Assembly: GCF_002482385.1 (NCBI RefSeq)
Contig: NZ_DLFW01000004.1
Span: 26,911-90,910, forward strand
DNA length: 64,000 bases
Reading direction: 5' to 3'
Source of the DNA: Dysgonomonas sp. UBA7710
Lineage (GTDB): Bacteria > Bacteroidota > Bacteroidia > Bacteroidales > Dysgonomonadaceae
Positions 1 to 9,212 of the stretch are shown here, piece by piece (position 1 is the first letter of the stretch; every line of letters starts with the position of its first letter). The notes under the pieces were generated by a model. It had not been told where the DNA came from. It saw only the letters and a program-made list of their open reading frames with translations, and made no database searches. A program made the position numbers and the translations under genes.

Positions 1-3000
1 ACTGCATAGCGTAATCCTTTATTGGCATTGAAATTCAATGTCGGGGATGTAAGGACTATCAATCTGGCTTTTCCTTTTGTTTTCAGATCGGCTTTATATT
101 CCAGATAAACGTCTTTATCGGGGTTTTCGGTAACAGGTGTAGTTGTTACACCCGATACGGTTTTTCCTAAATCGGGAATAATAATCCATGACACTTTAGC
201 CCCGTTGTTGGCCGTTGTGTGGTTTTCGGCTTCGATCGATACATAGCCGTCTGCTTCGGCGAATATCTTTTCTTTATGTATCATTGTTTGTACAATGTAT
301 TCTACTTTTGGCATCACACTCTTTTCAGGTTGCTGCCAACTGGTATAACCGATGCGTATCTGGTCCATCATATGCGGCCATTTTCCTCCGGCTATGTCAT
401 TATTATAGTGCATTGTAAGTATAGAATCCTTTGCGAAACACTCTTTTGCTTTATCAGCCCAATAGTTTGCCCGTATATCCCTTTTAGCGGCATAGTGTCT
501 GTTTCGGGCCACTGCATAGTACATTTCGTACAGATTGGAGCAAGCGTTTACCGGGAACAAAACCAACTGGTCGAAGGCATCCTTATATTTGTCCGGGATC
601 AGATAATAGAGGAGCATGGCGTCTATTGTAAGATTGCGATAATCATTCATTACAGTTTCGAATTCATTGTAATTTTCGAGACTATATGTATTCTCATTCA
701 GTAGTTCGGGTGTAACCCTGCGGTTGTATTTCGTATAAAGATTTATCAGGCGGGCAGACTCTTTTGCATATTTTTCCCCGAATTGCCGGGCGCACCATTC
801 TTCGGTATGAAGCAGGAGGTTGTCCGCATTAAATCTATCGGGATTCCAAGCCATATCGAGGAAAAAAGAGATGGGATACTCCATCGGTTTCAGGTCGCCG
901 ACATTCACCACCCATATTTTATCCACTCCGTATTGGTATGTGAGGTTCATCTGTTCCCAAATGCGTTGTACCTGACTGACATTTATCCATTTGTAATTAC
1001 GCGGGCCTCCTACATAGTCGAAATGGTAATACATTCCGTATCCTCCTTTGCGTAGTTTTGCGTTAAGGTCGGGAAGTTTGCGGACATTGCCCCAATTGTC
1101 GTCACAAAGTAGCAATGTAATGTCGTCAGGTACACGCATCCCCTTGTCATAATAATCCTGAACCTCTTTATACAAAGCCCATACCTGAGGGGTTTCCTCT
1201 GCCTTTTTACCTGTAACTTCTGATATTATCTTGCGCTGGTCTTTTACGATTTTTTGCAGTAATGCGATATCGCTCTCCTCGCTCATCGGTTCATCCCCAT
1301 CGCCACGCATGCCTACGGTTACTACCGTTTCGTAGTTTTTCATGCGTTCCATTCCTCCTTTCCAGAAGTTCTGTAGGGCCTTCGGGTTCTTATTATAGTT
1401 CCATGCACCTTGCCCGTAACGTTTCCATTCAGAGTGGGCGCATCCCATCGGTTCGTGATGCGATGTACTTATCACGATGCCATATTCGTCCGCCAATTGT
1501 CCGTTGAGAGGGTCATCATCGAAAAACGCATTTCCCCACATAGCCGGCCAGAGAAAGTTCCCTTTAAGGCGTAAAATTAATTCGAACATGTGTTTATACA
1601 TCTTCGAGTTGACACCGCCGAATTTCTCGATGCACCAACCCTGAAATGCGGGCGCTTCGTCATTGATGAAAATACCCCGGTATTTTACGGCCGGTTCGCC
1701 GTCGGTATATTTTCCGGGCTTTATATACAGATTTGTCTGGTGTTCGACAGGGACGTCCGCCCACCAATACCAGGGCGATACGCCGATTTGTGCTGAAAGT
1801 TCATAAATACCGTAGATTGTTCCCCGCTTATCACTCCCGGCAATAATCAGTGCTTTTTGTATATCTCCGGTCGGATTATCGATAGTTTGTATCACATACT
1901 TTTCATTTTTTCCGGCCAGTTCGTTCTTATCTATCTTGCCGTCTCTGAGCAGTTTGTCGATGATGGCCGATTTTCCTGCCGTTCCGACAATAATCGCCGT
2001 TTTGCCGGAAACAGATGGGAGATTCCCGGAAACTTTCCTGAAATCATCTTTCAGGTCGCCGACCGCGCGGATCACACCCGCATAGTCGTTAACATCAGAA
2101 ATTATCTGGACAGGCTTGCCGTTTTCGACCAGAGAAAGATATTCTTGCCCGGCAGAAGGAAACACAAATCTTTCTACACCGAAAGGGTTCGCAATATCCT
2201 TTGCCGGCAATTTTCTATCATGCGCAGGAGTCGTGTCATTATAAACATAACAACCGATTATTGTACCTGTAAATCCGCCTGCCGACTGTGTACTGAGATT
2301 TTTTGCGTCAACATTTTCTGCTATCGTTTTCCAGCTTTCTCCATCATCGAATGAATAGAGGAACGAATATTTATCTTTTTTGCCTTCTACCTTCAAGGTA
2401 ACCGCTTTTTTGTCTGTACCGCCTGGAATTTCAGTTTGCACTATGGTTGTCACATCCCCTTCAGCACGTTTCAATACAAGATAATACTTGCCGTTCCCGT
2501 CAATGGTTTTTCCGAAAACAAAATTATGTTTCTCCCGCTGATAACAAACCAGTCCTGCAATATCTCCTTCATTATCCGGTAAATAATCCATTTTTATCTG
2601 CGCCGAAAAAGTTAAATGCTGTTGGCGGATACCTGTAAAAGCCGGTTGATTCGGTTCATAGATCGTGCTTCCGGTAGAACTGAGTGTAAGCATTCCGTTA
2701 GCGATTTTCCACCATTTATCTTCAGGTGGAGTACGCAGCATCAAATAGCGGTCATCGAGCTTTTCGTCGTCGAAATCGTCTTTCCATGTAAAATTACCTT
2801 TATAACTTTCTGCATTCGGCTGGAGATTCGCCTTGTTTACAATGTAAGGAATTTCCTCGTTCGCTTTCAAAATCACCGGATATCCGTCAACCCATGTCAC
2901 AGGCAGCATAAATGTTTCTCTACCTGTATTGTAATAATTACCTTCGTATGGGCGGCAGGCAAGAAAAACAGCGTACCAGTCGCCTTCTGCTGTTTGTATA

Positions 3001-3917
3001 AGGTCGGCATGCCCGGCGGAAGTCACCGGATTCTTACGGTTTTCCGGTAAGTCGCGCTGGGTGAGAATCGGATTGTTTTTCCAAGGGATATAAGGACCAA
3101 AAATACTTTCGGAGCGGAAAACGACCTCTGAATGCTGAACACTGGTACCTCCTTCGGCACATAGGAGATAATAATAACCATTGATTTTGTATAAATGCGG
3201 CGCTTCTATCCACACCGGATGTTTGGCTTTATCCGTACCTCCGTCTACAATCATTTTCTTCTCACCGAAAATAGAGTCGCCCTCAACACTAAACTGCCGC
3301 AGCCAAATAGACCTGTGCCCGTCCCATTCGGGTTTCCCGTCCGGTTCGTCGTTATGGACGATATAAGCCTTTCCGTCTTCATCGAAAAAAATATCGGGAT
3401 CGATACCGCCAAAATGCAGGGGAACAGGTTCACTCCAGTTATTTTCTTTCGGATTCTTGGTTTTCACGATAAAATTGCCGATCCCGTCAGTACAGGTAGT
3501 AATGAGATAAAAAGTATCATTATATTTATTGTAGCGGATTGTAGGAGCGTAGATTCCTCCACTGAGCCGGATTCCGGCTTTAAGTTGCAACTGCGAAGGA
3601 CGATTCAGCACATTGCCGATCTGCACCCAGTTTACCAGGTCGGTACTGTGAAATATCGGGATACCCGGATAGTATGAAAACGTTGAGGTTACCAGATAGT
3701 AATCCGAACCCTTGCGACAGATACTCGGATCGGGATAAAAACCGCTGAGAACCGGATTGAAATACTGGTTCCGGTCGTTTATAGCCTGTGCGAAACAGGC
3801 ATCCTGTCCCTTGTATTGAAAATAGTGAAAATCTGCTGTCTGGCTATTTCCGGTGCGGGGAAAGGCTATAATCAGTATTAACATTGCCAAACAGGTGTAC
3901 AAGTCTTTTGTTCTCAT
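1..3917 (-). CDS. GH43-GH115 fusion, secreted xylan alpha-glucuronidase (partial, cut at window start)
   Basis: The minus-strand frame is open from the ATG at 3917 to the window edge, about 1305 codons, so the C-terminus is missing. It starts with a signal peptide (about residues 1-25). A GH43 five-bladed propeller module follows: SGFYPDPSI carries the usual catalytic base Asp, GGIDPDIFFDEDGKAY the modulating Asp, and WIEAPHLYKINGYYYLLC the acid Glu. A beta-sandwich linker comes next, then a GH115 module recognised by KYRGIFINDEAPA, GMRGDGDEPM and LLCDDNWGNVRKLPD. GH115 enzymes remove glucuronic or 4-O-methylglucuronic acid from xylan. GH43 members are mostly beta-xylosidases or arabinofuranosidases. 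The gene belongs to the xylan-type PUL upstream on the same strand. Its first 145 bp are duplicated at 6166-6310. Activity of each half is inferred from family only. Confidence 0.88.
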   Translation of the reverse strand, partial: MRTKDLYTCLAMLILIIAFPRTGNSQTADFHYFQYKGQDACFAQAINDRNQYFNPVLSGFYPDPSICRKGSDYYLVTSTFSYYPGIPIFHSTDLVNWVQIGNVLNRPSQLQLKAGIRLSGGIYAPTIRYNKYNDTFYLITTCTDGIGNFIVKTKNPKENNWSEPVPLHFGGIDPDIFFDEDGKAYIVHNDEPDGKPEWDGHRSIWLRQFSVEGDSIFGEKKMIVDGGTDKAKHPVWIEAPHLYKINGYYYLLCAEGGTSVQHSEVVFRSESIFGPYIPWKNNPILTQRDLPENRKNPVTSAGHADLIQTAEGDWYAVFLACRPYEGNYYNTGRETFMLPVTWVDGYPVILKANEEIPYIVNKANLQPNAESYKGNFTWKDDFDDEKLDDRYLMLRTPPEDKWWKIANGMLTLSSTGSTIYEPNQPAFTGIRQQHLTFSAQIKMDYLPDNEGDIAGLVCYQREKHNFVFGKTIDGNGKYYLVLKRAEGDVTTIVQTEIPGGTDKKAVTLKVEGKKDKYSFLYSFDDGESWKTIAENVDAKNLSTQSAGGFTGTIIGCYVYNDTTPAHDRKLPAKDIANPFGVERFVFPSAGQEYLSLVENGKPVQIISDVNDYAGVIRAVGDLKDDFRKVSGNLPSVSGKTAIIVGTAGKSAIIDKLLRDGKIDKNELAGKNEKYVIQTIDNPTGDIQKALIIAGSDKRGTIYGIYELSAQIGVSPWYWWADVPVEHQTNLYIKPGKYTDGEPAVKYRGIFINDEAPAFQGWCIEKFGGVNSKMYKHMFELILRLKGNFLWPAMWGNAFFDDDPLNGQLADEYGIVISTSHHEPMGCAHSEWKRYGQGAWNYNKNPKALQNFWKGGMERMKNYETVVTVGMRGDGDEPMSEESDIALLQKIVKDQRKIISEVTGKKAEETPQVWALYKEVQDYYDKGMRVPDDITLLLCDDNWGNVRKLPDLNAKLRKGGYGMYYHFDYVGGPRNYKWINVSQVQRIWEQMNLTYQYGVDKIWVVNVGDLKPMEYPISFFLDMAWNPDRFNADNLLLHTEEWCARQFGEKYAKESARLINLYTKYNRRVTPELLNENTYSLENYNEFETVMNDYRNLTIDAMLLYYLIPDKYKDAFDQLVLFPVNACSNLYEMYYAVARNRHYAAKRDIRANYWADKAKECFAKDSILTMHYNNDIAGGKWPHMMDQIRIGYTSWQQPEKSVMPKVEYIVQTMIHKEKIFAEADGYVSIEAENHTTANNGAKVSWIIIPDLGKTVSGVTTTPVTENPDKDVYLEYKADLKTKGKARLIVLTSPTLNFNANKGLRYA

Positions 3918-3918
3918 A
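3774..3918. repeat. 145-bp direct repeat, copy A (inside the GH43-GH115 gene 5' end)
   Basis: This segment holds the start codon, signal peptide and first roughly 48 codons of the GH43-GH115 gene. It matches 6166-6310 in the same orientation at 142 of 145 positions by my reading. Mismatches are at CATCCTGTC versus CATCTTGTC and at CTATAATCAG versus CTATTATTAG. The two copies enclose the C10 peptidase and lipoprotein genes. Confidence 0.92.
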
Positions 3919-4019
3919 AATATAGTCGGATTATTATGATTTCGTCAACTATTCTTATTCCGGCTCTGCGGCTACACGTATAAACATGCATGCCGTAAAG
4001 AGTTGGGAGGTATGTAAAA

Positions 4020-4637
4020 TCAGTCATTTAGTATTATAGTAGCTATATAACATCCGCTTGTATATCTCTCTTTAGAGAATTGGGGAATTATCTCATTACC
4101 ATTAAACTCTATGCGGTAACATTTAGCAAATGTTTGACCTGATGATTTTACCTTTGGAATATCCCAATAGGTAACAAATTCATGTACCGCTTCATCACCA
4201 AATACATAAGGGCATTTCAACTTGTAAGTGAGCATTTTCGCTTCGGGACAATCGTTTACCCATAAACTAAAATCATTATCCAAATAACGATAACCGTTAT
4301 TATATCTCACCATTCCTAATATGGGACGGATAACGTCACTACCGGGAGTATTATAAATTTTATTATCCCAATTTTTACATGGTTCGGAAACAATAATATC
4401 CAGTACGTATAAATCATTCTTTACAATGCCTGACTGAGCCTGCTCTTCAGAAATAAAAGTCGAATCCAACCACCACTCTAATCCAATCCCTTTTACCAAA
4501 TCATTTCCGGAAGTATCCTGAAAACTTAAGCCAAAATTATAGGTAACAGTTTCTGGTTCATGGTCGGGAAAGAGAAAACAGGAAGAAAAATTCATTATCA
4601 CAAATACTAATAAGCCTGATATTTTTAACGTTTTCAT
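4020..4637 (-). CDS. small lipoprotein of unknown function, partner of the C10 peptidase
   Basis: A 205-aa protein with a lipoprotein signal (hydrophobic residues 6-18, lipobox ending at Cys20, context NFSSC), so it is probably anchored in the outer membrane. After the lipid attachment it is a soluble, strand-rich domain of about 180 residues (YNFGLSFQDTSGNDLVKGIG near the start). I do not recognise a catalytic motif. It starts 11 bp after the C10 peptidase stop codon, so the two are almost certainly co-transcribed. In Bacteroides, C10 peptidase genes are often beside small inhibitor or partner proteins. A role as inhibitor, chaperone or surface partner of the peptidase is therefore possible, but is inference from position. 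The pair sits within a glycan operon, which is unusual. Confidence 0.72.
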   Translation of the reverse strand: MKTLKISGLLVFVIMNFSSCFLFPDHEPETVTYNFGLSFQDTSGNDLVKGIGLEWWLDSTFISEEQAQSGIVKNDLYVLDIIVSEPCKNWDNKIYNTPGSDVIRPILGMVRYNNGYRYLDNDFSLWVNDCPEAKMLTYKLKCPYVFGDEAVHEFVTYWDIPKVKSSGQTFAKCYRIEFNGNEIIPQFSKERYTSGCYIATIILND

Positions 4638-4648
4638 AGCATTTATAT

Positions 4649-6142
4649 TTACGGTTTAGTAATATAGAAATTTTGCCTTGAATGTTGGTAATTGCCATTG
4701 CCTGAATTTACATCGTTGAAAGCAAACCAGGCATCGTTTTTTCCACCCCAACCCCAATTCATATGGAAATACAGATAAACTATTCCGCCTAATAAGCCCG
4801 GAGAATTGATTGAATTCCAACCCGGGGTGAAAACTCCGTTTCCATTAGGTTGCCACTCTGTAAAATATTCTATCTGATTAGTTGTTAATCTACGCGCGCC
4901 ATCGCAAATCCAGTAATGGCTATTGCCGATATATTCGAGAGACCCGGGAAGAAAAGAAAGATTGGTAGCATTACCTCCCATAATAACAGGTCTTTTATAA
5001 GTAAGAAGTTGTTTTTCTACTGATTCGTAGTTATGACTGGCGCGAGTCACGTTATAGCCGAGAAGTCTAATACCACTTTCCATATCGCCGGGAGTCGCCC
5101 AAGAACCGAAAGAATCATAATGCACGTTCACAAAACCACCAACAAGTCTAACCAAAGCAGCTTGGTCTGAACCTGATTTTGGAGATACAGGAATATTGTT
5201 CCAGTTGAAGGTATAACCGTTCAGTGTGAATGTTGAAGGATATTGATAATACTTCATGACTTGAGCAACCGCTATGGCGCCACAACCGGCGGAGTGGCCG
5301 TCACACAAATCATTAAAAGGCGGATTTTGATGCCATTGGGTAGACAACAAAGGGCCAACCTGTTCGTTCTTATATATATTTCTCCAACCAACAACTGAAC
5401 AATTAAATGGTGATTTATTAAATTCTGCGCCATAACATAAATCTTCATATACCCCAAAAAATCCGGCATCTTCAAATATCTGTTTAGTTTGAGATAATGG
5501 TAAAAAATTCCAACCTTCGCCCATATATTGCATTTGGAGCTCATCACATCGATTCCAACAAGCTATCTGTCCATTGCTGGCACTTTTGAGCCGTGCATCC
5601 TGTGCTTCCCGAGGTGAAGAAATATCTGCTGTTTCGTAACTTTTCCAGAGATTTTGCATTGCAGTCTTAATCGTGTCATTTAATGCATCACTTGTTTTGA
5701 TTGCTTCTTTTGTTTCCTCCAACCAGTCGGATATACCATCCATGTCGGGTGTTATCTCAAAAGAATTTTTGTCCGAATAGGCCAAAACCGGATAATAATT
5801 TTTTGTAGTTCCCATGATAACAAATCCCCCATCCGGATAATTTATAATATACATTAAAGGGTTGCTACTTTCTCTTAATGTTTCAACCAAAGCACTACCT
5901 TTCTGAGCTTTCAAACCACTTCTTGTTGAAACATTACCTTCGGTTAGCTTACTGAAAAACAAATCAGCAACCGCTGTGGCCTTGTCCAAAGAAACAAATG
6001 TTTCTTCATTAACTTGGTCTGAAACCTCTTGCGTTTTTGCAAACTCATAATCTAAATTTAAGTCATCTATTTCGCTACATGCAAATAGTAAAATCGCAGT
6101 ACATAGTAAGGCTACTACTTTTGAAGAAAAGGTTGTTTTCAT
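4649..6142 (-). CDS. C10 family cysteine peptidase (streptopain-like lipoprotein)
   Basis: A 497-aa protein with a lipoprotein signal (Cys22 in LLFACSE). An N-terminal propeptide-type region (about 45-160) resembles the Spi/C10 pro-domain (FVSLDKATAVADLFFSKL). The papain-like domain follows. The catalytic Cys is most likely Cys287 in SAGCGAIAVAQVMKYY and the catalytic His His409 in IGNSHYWICDGA; MNWGWGG near the C-terminus is the conserved tryptophan loop of the family. C10 enzymes include streptopain of Streptococcus pyogenes, interpain of Prevotella and the Bfp enzymes of Bacteroides fragilis. The gene lies between the GH2 and GH43-GH115 genes of a xylan PUL and is preceded by a duplicated fragment of the latter, so it looks inserted. 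Expected to act on protein at the cell surface; the substrate is unknown. Confidence 0.9.
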   Translation of the reverse strand: MKTTFSSKVVALLCTAILLFACSEIDDLNLDYEFAKTQEVSDQVNEETFVSLDKATAVADLFFSKLTEGNVSTRSGLKAQKGSALVETLRESSNPLMYIINYPDGGFVIMGTTKNYYPVLAYSDKNSFEITPDMDGISDWLEETKEAIKTSDALNDTIKTAMQNLWKSYETADISSPREAQDARLKSASNGQIACWNRCDELQMQYMGEGWNFLPLSQTKQIFEDAGFFGVYEDLCYGAEFNKSPFNCSVVGWRNIYKNEQVGPLLSTQWHQNPPFNDLCDGHSAGCGAIAVAQVMKYYQYPSTFTLNGYTFNWNNIPVSPKSGSDQAALVRLVGGFVNVHYDSFGSWATPGDMESGIRLLGYNVTRASHNYESVEKQLLTYKRPVIMGGNATNLSFLPGSLEYIGNSHYWICDGARRLTTNQIEYFTEWQPNGNGVFTPGWNSINSPGLLGGIVYLYFHMNWGWGGKNDAWFAFNDVNSGNGNYQHSRQNFYITKP

Positions 6143-6153
6143 GCGTAAATAAT

Positions 6154-6309
6154 TTAGTTAAAAGTGTCGTTTATAGCCTGTGCGAAACAGGCATCTTGTC
6201 CCTTGTATTGAAAATAGTGAAAATCTGCTGTCTGGCTATTTCCGGTGCGGGGAAAGGCTATTATTAGTATTAACATTGCCAAACAGGTGTACAAGTCTTT
6301 TGTTCTCAT
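6154..6309 (-). pseudogene. 5' fragment of the GH43-GH115 gene (51-codon remnant)
   Basis: From the ATG at 6309 the frame reads the same signal peptide and first 48 residues as the gene starting at 3917. It then diverges after AINDT and stops at TAA 6154-6156. The fragment ends 11 bp before the C10 peptidase start. It keeps the original upstream region facing the GH2 gene, so it probably marks the ancestral start of GH43-GH115 before the peptidase cassette arrived. It may still be translated as a short secreted peptide. Confidence 0.85.
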
Positions 6310-6310
6310 A
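6166..6310. repeat. 145-bp direct repeat, copy B
   Basis: Second copy of 3774-3918, same orientation, three mismatches. Together the copies bracket 3919-6165, the 2.25-kb peptidase/lipoprotein block. Confidence 0.92.
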
Positions 6311-6446
6311 TCTAAATTACATTACTTATAATTTACAGTTCTACATGAAAGGCGCTAAAATTGTCAAGCATCGGGGCGAATATGCCGCTTTTGTTTATAC
6401 CGGTTTCCTGACTCTGAAGGTGCTGTTTCATGTTTTATTTTCCGGC

Positions 6447-9146
6447 CTACCGGCTGCTTATAATTACAGAACCACTATCAAGCCTTTCGCTCCTTGCTGT
6501 TAATTTCATCTCACCTTCTTTCCCTTTTTTCCCTCGTATAATTACCAGTGCAAGCCCCCCAAAAGCACTACGCTCTTTTGACGCGAATGAAATCATATCG
6601 GCAGGATTTCCATTGTCGGTAGCAACAATTTCTCCGGTTCCCGAAATTTCAAACCATATTTTATTGTCAGCGTTTGGAACAAGATTTCCGTCGCTGTCTA
6701 AAATTCTTACCGTAACAAACGAAATATCTTTACCATCGGCATCAATTACATTTCTGTCTGCAGAAAGCGCTATTTTTACAGGTATACCTGTGGTTTTCAC
6801 TTCATGAATAGCCCATTGCTTACCGTCTTTGTAAGCGACAGCTTTCAATATGCCAGGCTCATAAACAACACTATCCCAACGTAATCGGTATTCAAACTTA
6901 TCTTTTTTCTTCTTTCCCAGCGATTTTCCGTTCAGAAAAAGTTCGGCTTCGTCGCCCGAGGTGAAAATATGAACAGGCGTTATCTGCCCTGTCCTGCTTT
7001 CCCAATTCCAATGCGGTAAAATGTGAACTGTCGGTAACTCGGGACGCCAACGCGATTGATAGAGATAAAATCTATCTTTTTTAAAACCTGCCAAATCAAT
7101 TATTCCGCAATAGGAGCTACGTGAGGAATAATAAGGTGTTGGTTCACCTAAATGGTCCCAACCTGTCCAGACAAACTCGCCTGCGACAAACGGATGATTG
7201 TCTTGCATAGCAAAAACCTTGTCGGCTGACGAACCAAAAGGAGAGGTATAAAGTTCATAAGCACTTACTTGCCTTAGTGTATCATTTCCACCCGAACCTT
7301 CGCTTACAGGCGCGCTATTTCCTGCGAATACCGGGAAAAAATATGTACCGCGCGAACTGAGTGCCGAGGCTGTTTCACTACTGACAATCATTTTGTCGGG
7401 AAATTTCTGATGAAAAGCAGGATAAAGCGGTGGTGTTCTTATCCCCTTCAGATGAGAATATGCCGCCGCATCTCGTATCCCTTCGCCTTGATAGTTAAGG
7501 GAAATAATATCCATCGTTTGCGGGAAAGGCATATCAGGTTTGGCAAAATTCATCGAAGCGGTTGTTGGTCGTGTACTATCTTCGTCTTTTACAAGAGCCG
7601 CTAATTTCCATGCGACAGCCGCACCCGATTCGTCTGTGTACTGTTCGCCCACTTCATTGCCAAAACTCCATGCAATAATGGAAGGGTGATTTTTATCTCT
7701 GCGAATAAAAGCGCGGATGTCCGCTTCATACCAGTCGGGGAAAATAAGGTGGAAGTCAAGTGGATTTTTACCTTTTTCCCAACAATCGAAAATTTCATCA
7801 ATTACCAGAAACCCCATTCTATCAGTTAGTTCAAGTAATTCCGGTGCAGGAGGATTATGGGCCAAACGAATAGCATTACATCCTAATTCGCGTAACATTT
7901 CCAACTGTCGTTCAGCTGCCCGAAGATTGAACGCTGCGCCTAAAGCACCCAAATCGTGGTGCTGATTTACACCTTGAATGCGAATCTTTTCACCATTTAT
8001 CAAAAGCCCTTCTTTTGCATCGAACTTAATATCCCGGATGCCGAATCTTGTTTCGTATGTATCAATTAATTTATTGTTTATGAATAATCGGTTTACAGCC
8101 AGATACATATTTTGCTCCTGTTGTGGATATACCCCCCAAAGCAAAGGATTCTTGATATTTACGGTATTTCTGATTTTCGATTTTTCTCTTGCCTCGATAA
8201 CGATATTTTGCTTCGGAAAAGTTGCAACTTTATTTCCTGATATTTTTAAGTTATTGTCCAACCGATAAATGTCGGTCAGGATTTCGACGTCTTGATTTTT
8301 TGTTGAGTTATTGTCTATATCAATGGAAATAGTTATTGTAGCGGATTTCTCCGAAATATTTTCGGTCTTGATGAATGTTCCCCAATGTGCTACATGAACA
8401 GGGCTTATCTTTACGAGCCAAACATTGCGATAGATGCCTGCACCCGGATACCAGCGTGAAGAATTTGTAGGATTATCCAGCCGGATGGCCAACTGATTAT
8501 CTCCTTCAAAATTCACAAAAGGTGTAAGATTAAGGCGAAAAGAATTGTAACCGTAAGGCCAGCCTCCAACCAGATTCCCATTGAGCCAAACCATTGCGTA
8601 AGACATCGCTCCGTCAATGTCGAGGTAAATCTCCTTGCCTGAATCACTTTTCGGAATGTCGATTTTCCGTCGATACCAAGCGACACCCTGAACCGGTAAT
8701 CTTCCCATTCCACCACCGACAATAGCATTTTCTTCGGTGTAAAAAGGTTTGTCAATTGCCCAATCGTGTGGCAAATCGATATATTGCCAGTCACTATCAT
8801 TAAAATCGTTTTTAACGAATGCGAAATCTTTGCCCGGATTGCCGTCGGGACGCTCATAATGTTTATTTTTGTCTTTTATAAATTCGTTTGCTGTTGGCAA
8901 GATATACATTTTCAATGATTTATTCGAAGTGTTTCCATGATTTTGCAAAGTGGCGCGAGTATCGGCATCCTTAACGTCGTTTTTGTCAAAAACAGCCGGT
9001 CGCTCATCATAAATCAAGCTGTCGGGATTATTTTCATAACGAAAGAAACGCCAACCATCATTAATGTCGATCTTCTCCCTGTTTTGCCCGAAAGAAAAAG
9101 AAACAGAACAAAATAAAATTAAAATGAATACGAATTTTTTTCTCAT
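6447..9146 (-). CDS. GH2 family beta-galactosidase-like glycoside hydrolase, secreted
   Basis: An 899-aa protein with an N-terminal signal peptide (residues 1-20, ending SFSFGQ). It has the GH2 order: jelly-roll sugar-binding domain, immunoglobulin-like domain, TIM barrel, then C-terminal domains of the DUF4982/invasin type (about 680-899). In the barrel, the acid/base Glu is in IAWSFGNEVGEQY and the nucleophile Glu in MIVSSETASALSSRG. The family contains beta-galactosidases, beta-mannosidases and beta-glucuronidases; the extra C-terminal Ig-like domains fit the LacZ-like Bacteroidetes group. The gene is third to fourth in the susC-susD-GH43-GH2 operon, so it probably removes a beta-linked side sugar from the xylan taken up by that system. 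Exact specificity cannot be read from sequence. Confidence 0.88.
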   Translation of the reverse strand: MRKKFVFILILFCSVSFSFGQNREKIDINDGWRFFRYENNPDSLIYDERPAVFDKNDVKDADTRATLQNHGNTSNKSLKMYILPTANEFIKDKNKHYERPDGNPGKDFAFVKNDFNDSDWQYIDLPHDWAIDKPFYTEENAIVGGGMGRLPVQGVAWYRRKIDIPKSDSGKEIYLDIDGAMSYAMVWLNGNLVGGWPYGYNSFRLNLTPFVNFEGDNQLAIRLDNPTNSSRWYPGAGIYRNVWLVKISPVHVAHWGTFIKTENISEKSATITISIDIDNNSTKNQDVEILTDIYRLDNNLKISGNKVATFPKQNIVIEAREKSKIRNTVNIKNPLLWGVYPQQEQNMYLAVNRLFINNKLIDTYETRFGIRDIKFDAKEGLLINGEKIRIQGVNQHHDLGALGAAFNLRAAERQLEMLRELGCNAIRLAHNPPAPELLELTDRMGFLVIDEIFDCWEKGKNPLDFHLIFPDWYEADIRAFIRRDKNHPSIIAWSFGNEVGEQYTDESGAAVAWKLAALVKDEDSTRPTTASMNFAKPDMPFPQTMDIISLNYQGEGIRDAAAYSHLKGIRTPPLYPAFHQKFPDKMIVSSETASALSSRGTYFFPVFAGNSAPVSEGSGGNDTLRQVSAYELYTSPFGSSADKVFAMQDNHPFVAGEFVWTGWDHLGEPTPYYSSRSSYCGIIDLAGFKKDRFYLYQSRWRPELPTVHILPHWNWESRTGQITPVHIFTSGDEAELFLNGKSLGKKKKDKFEYRLRWDSVVYEPGILKAVAYKDGKQWAIHEVKTTGIPVKIALSADRNVIDADGKDISFVTVRILDSDGNLVPNADNKIWFEISGTGEIVATDNGNPADMISFASKERSAFGGLALVIIRGKKGKEGEMKLTARSERLDSGSVIISSR

Positions 9147-9212
9147 TATCTTTTGTATTGTCAGTGATTACAGATATTTATCGTTTATTAATGCATCTTG
9201 TCTTATCATACA

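Noticed and set aside
219..704. 161-codon and neighbouring plus-strand ORFs in the first 4 kb
   Set aside because: They are antisense shadows of the GH43-GH115 gene, whose minus-strand frame has clear catalytic motifs throughout.
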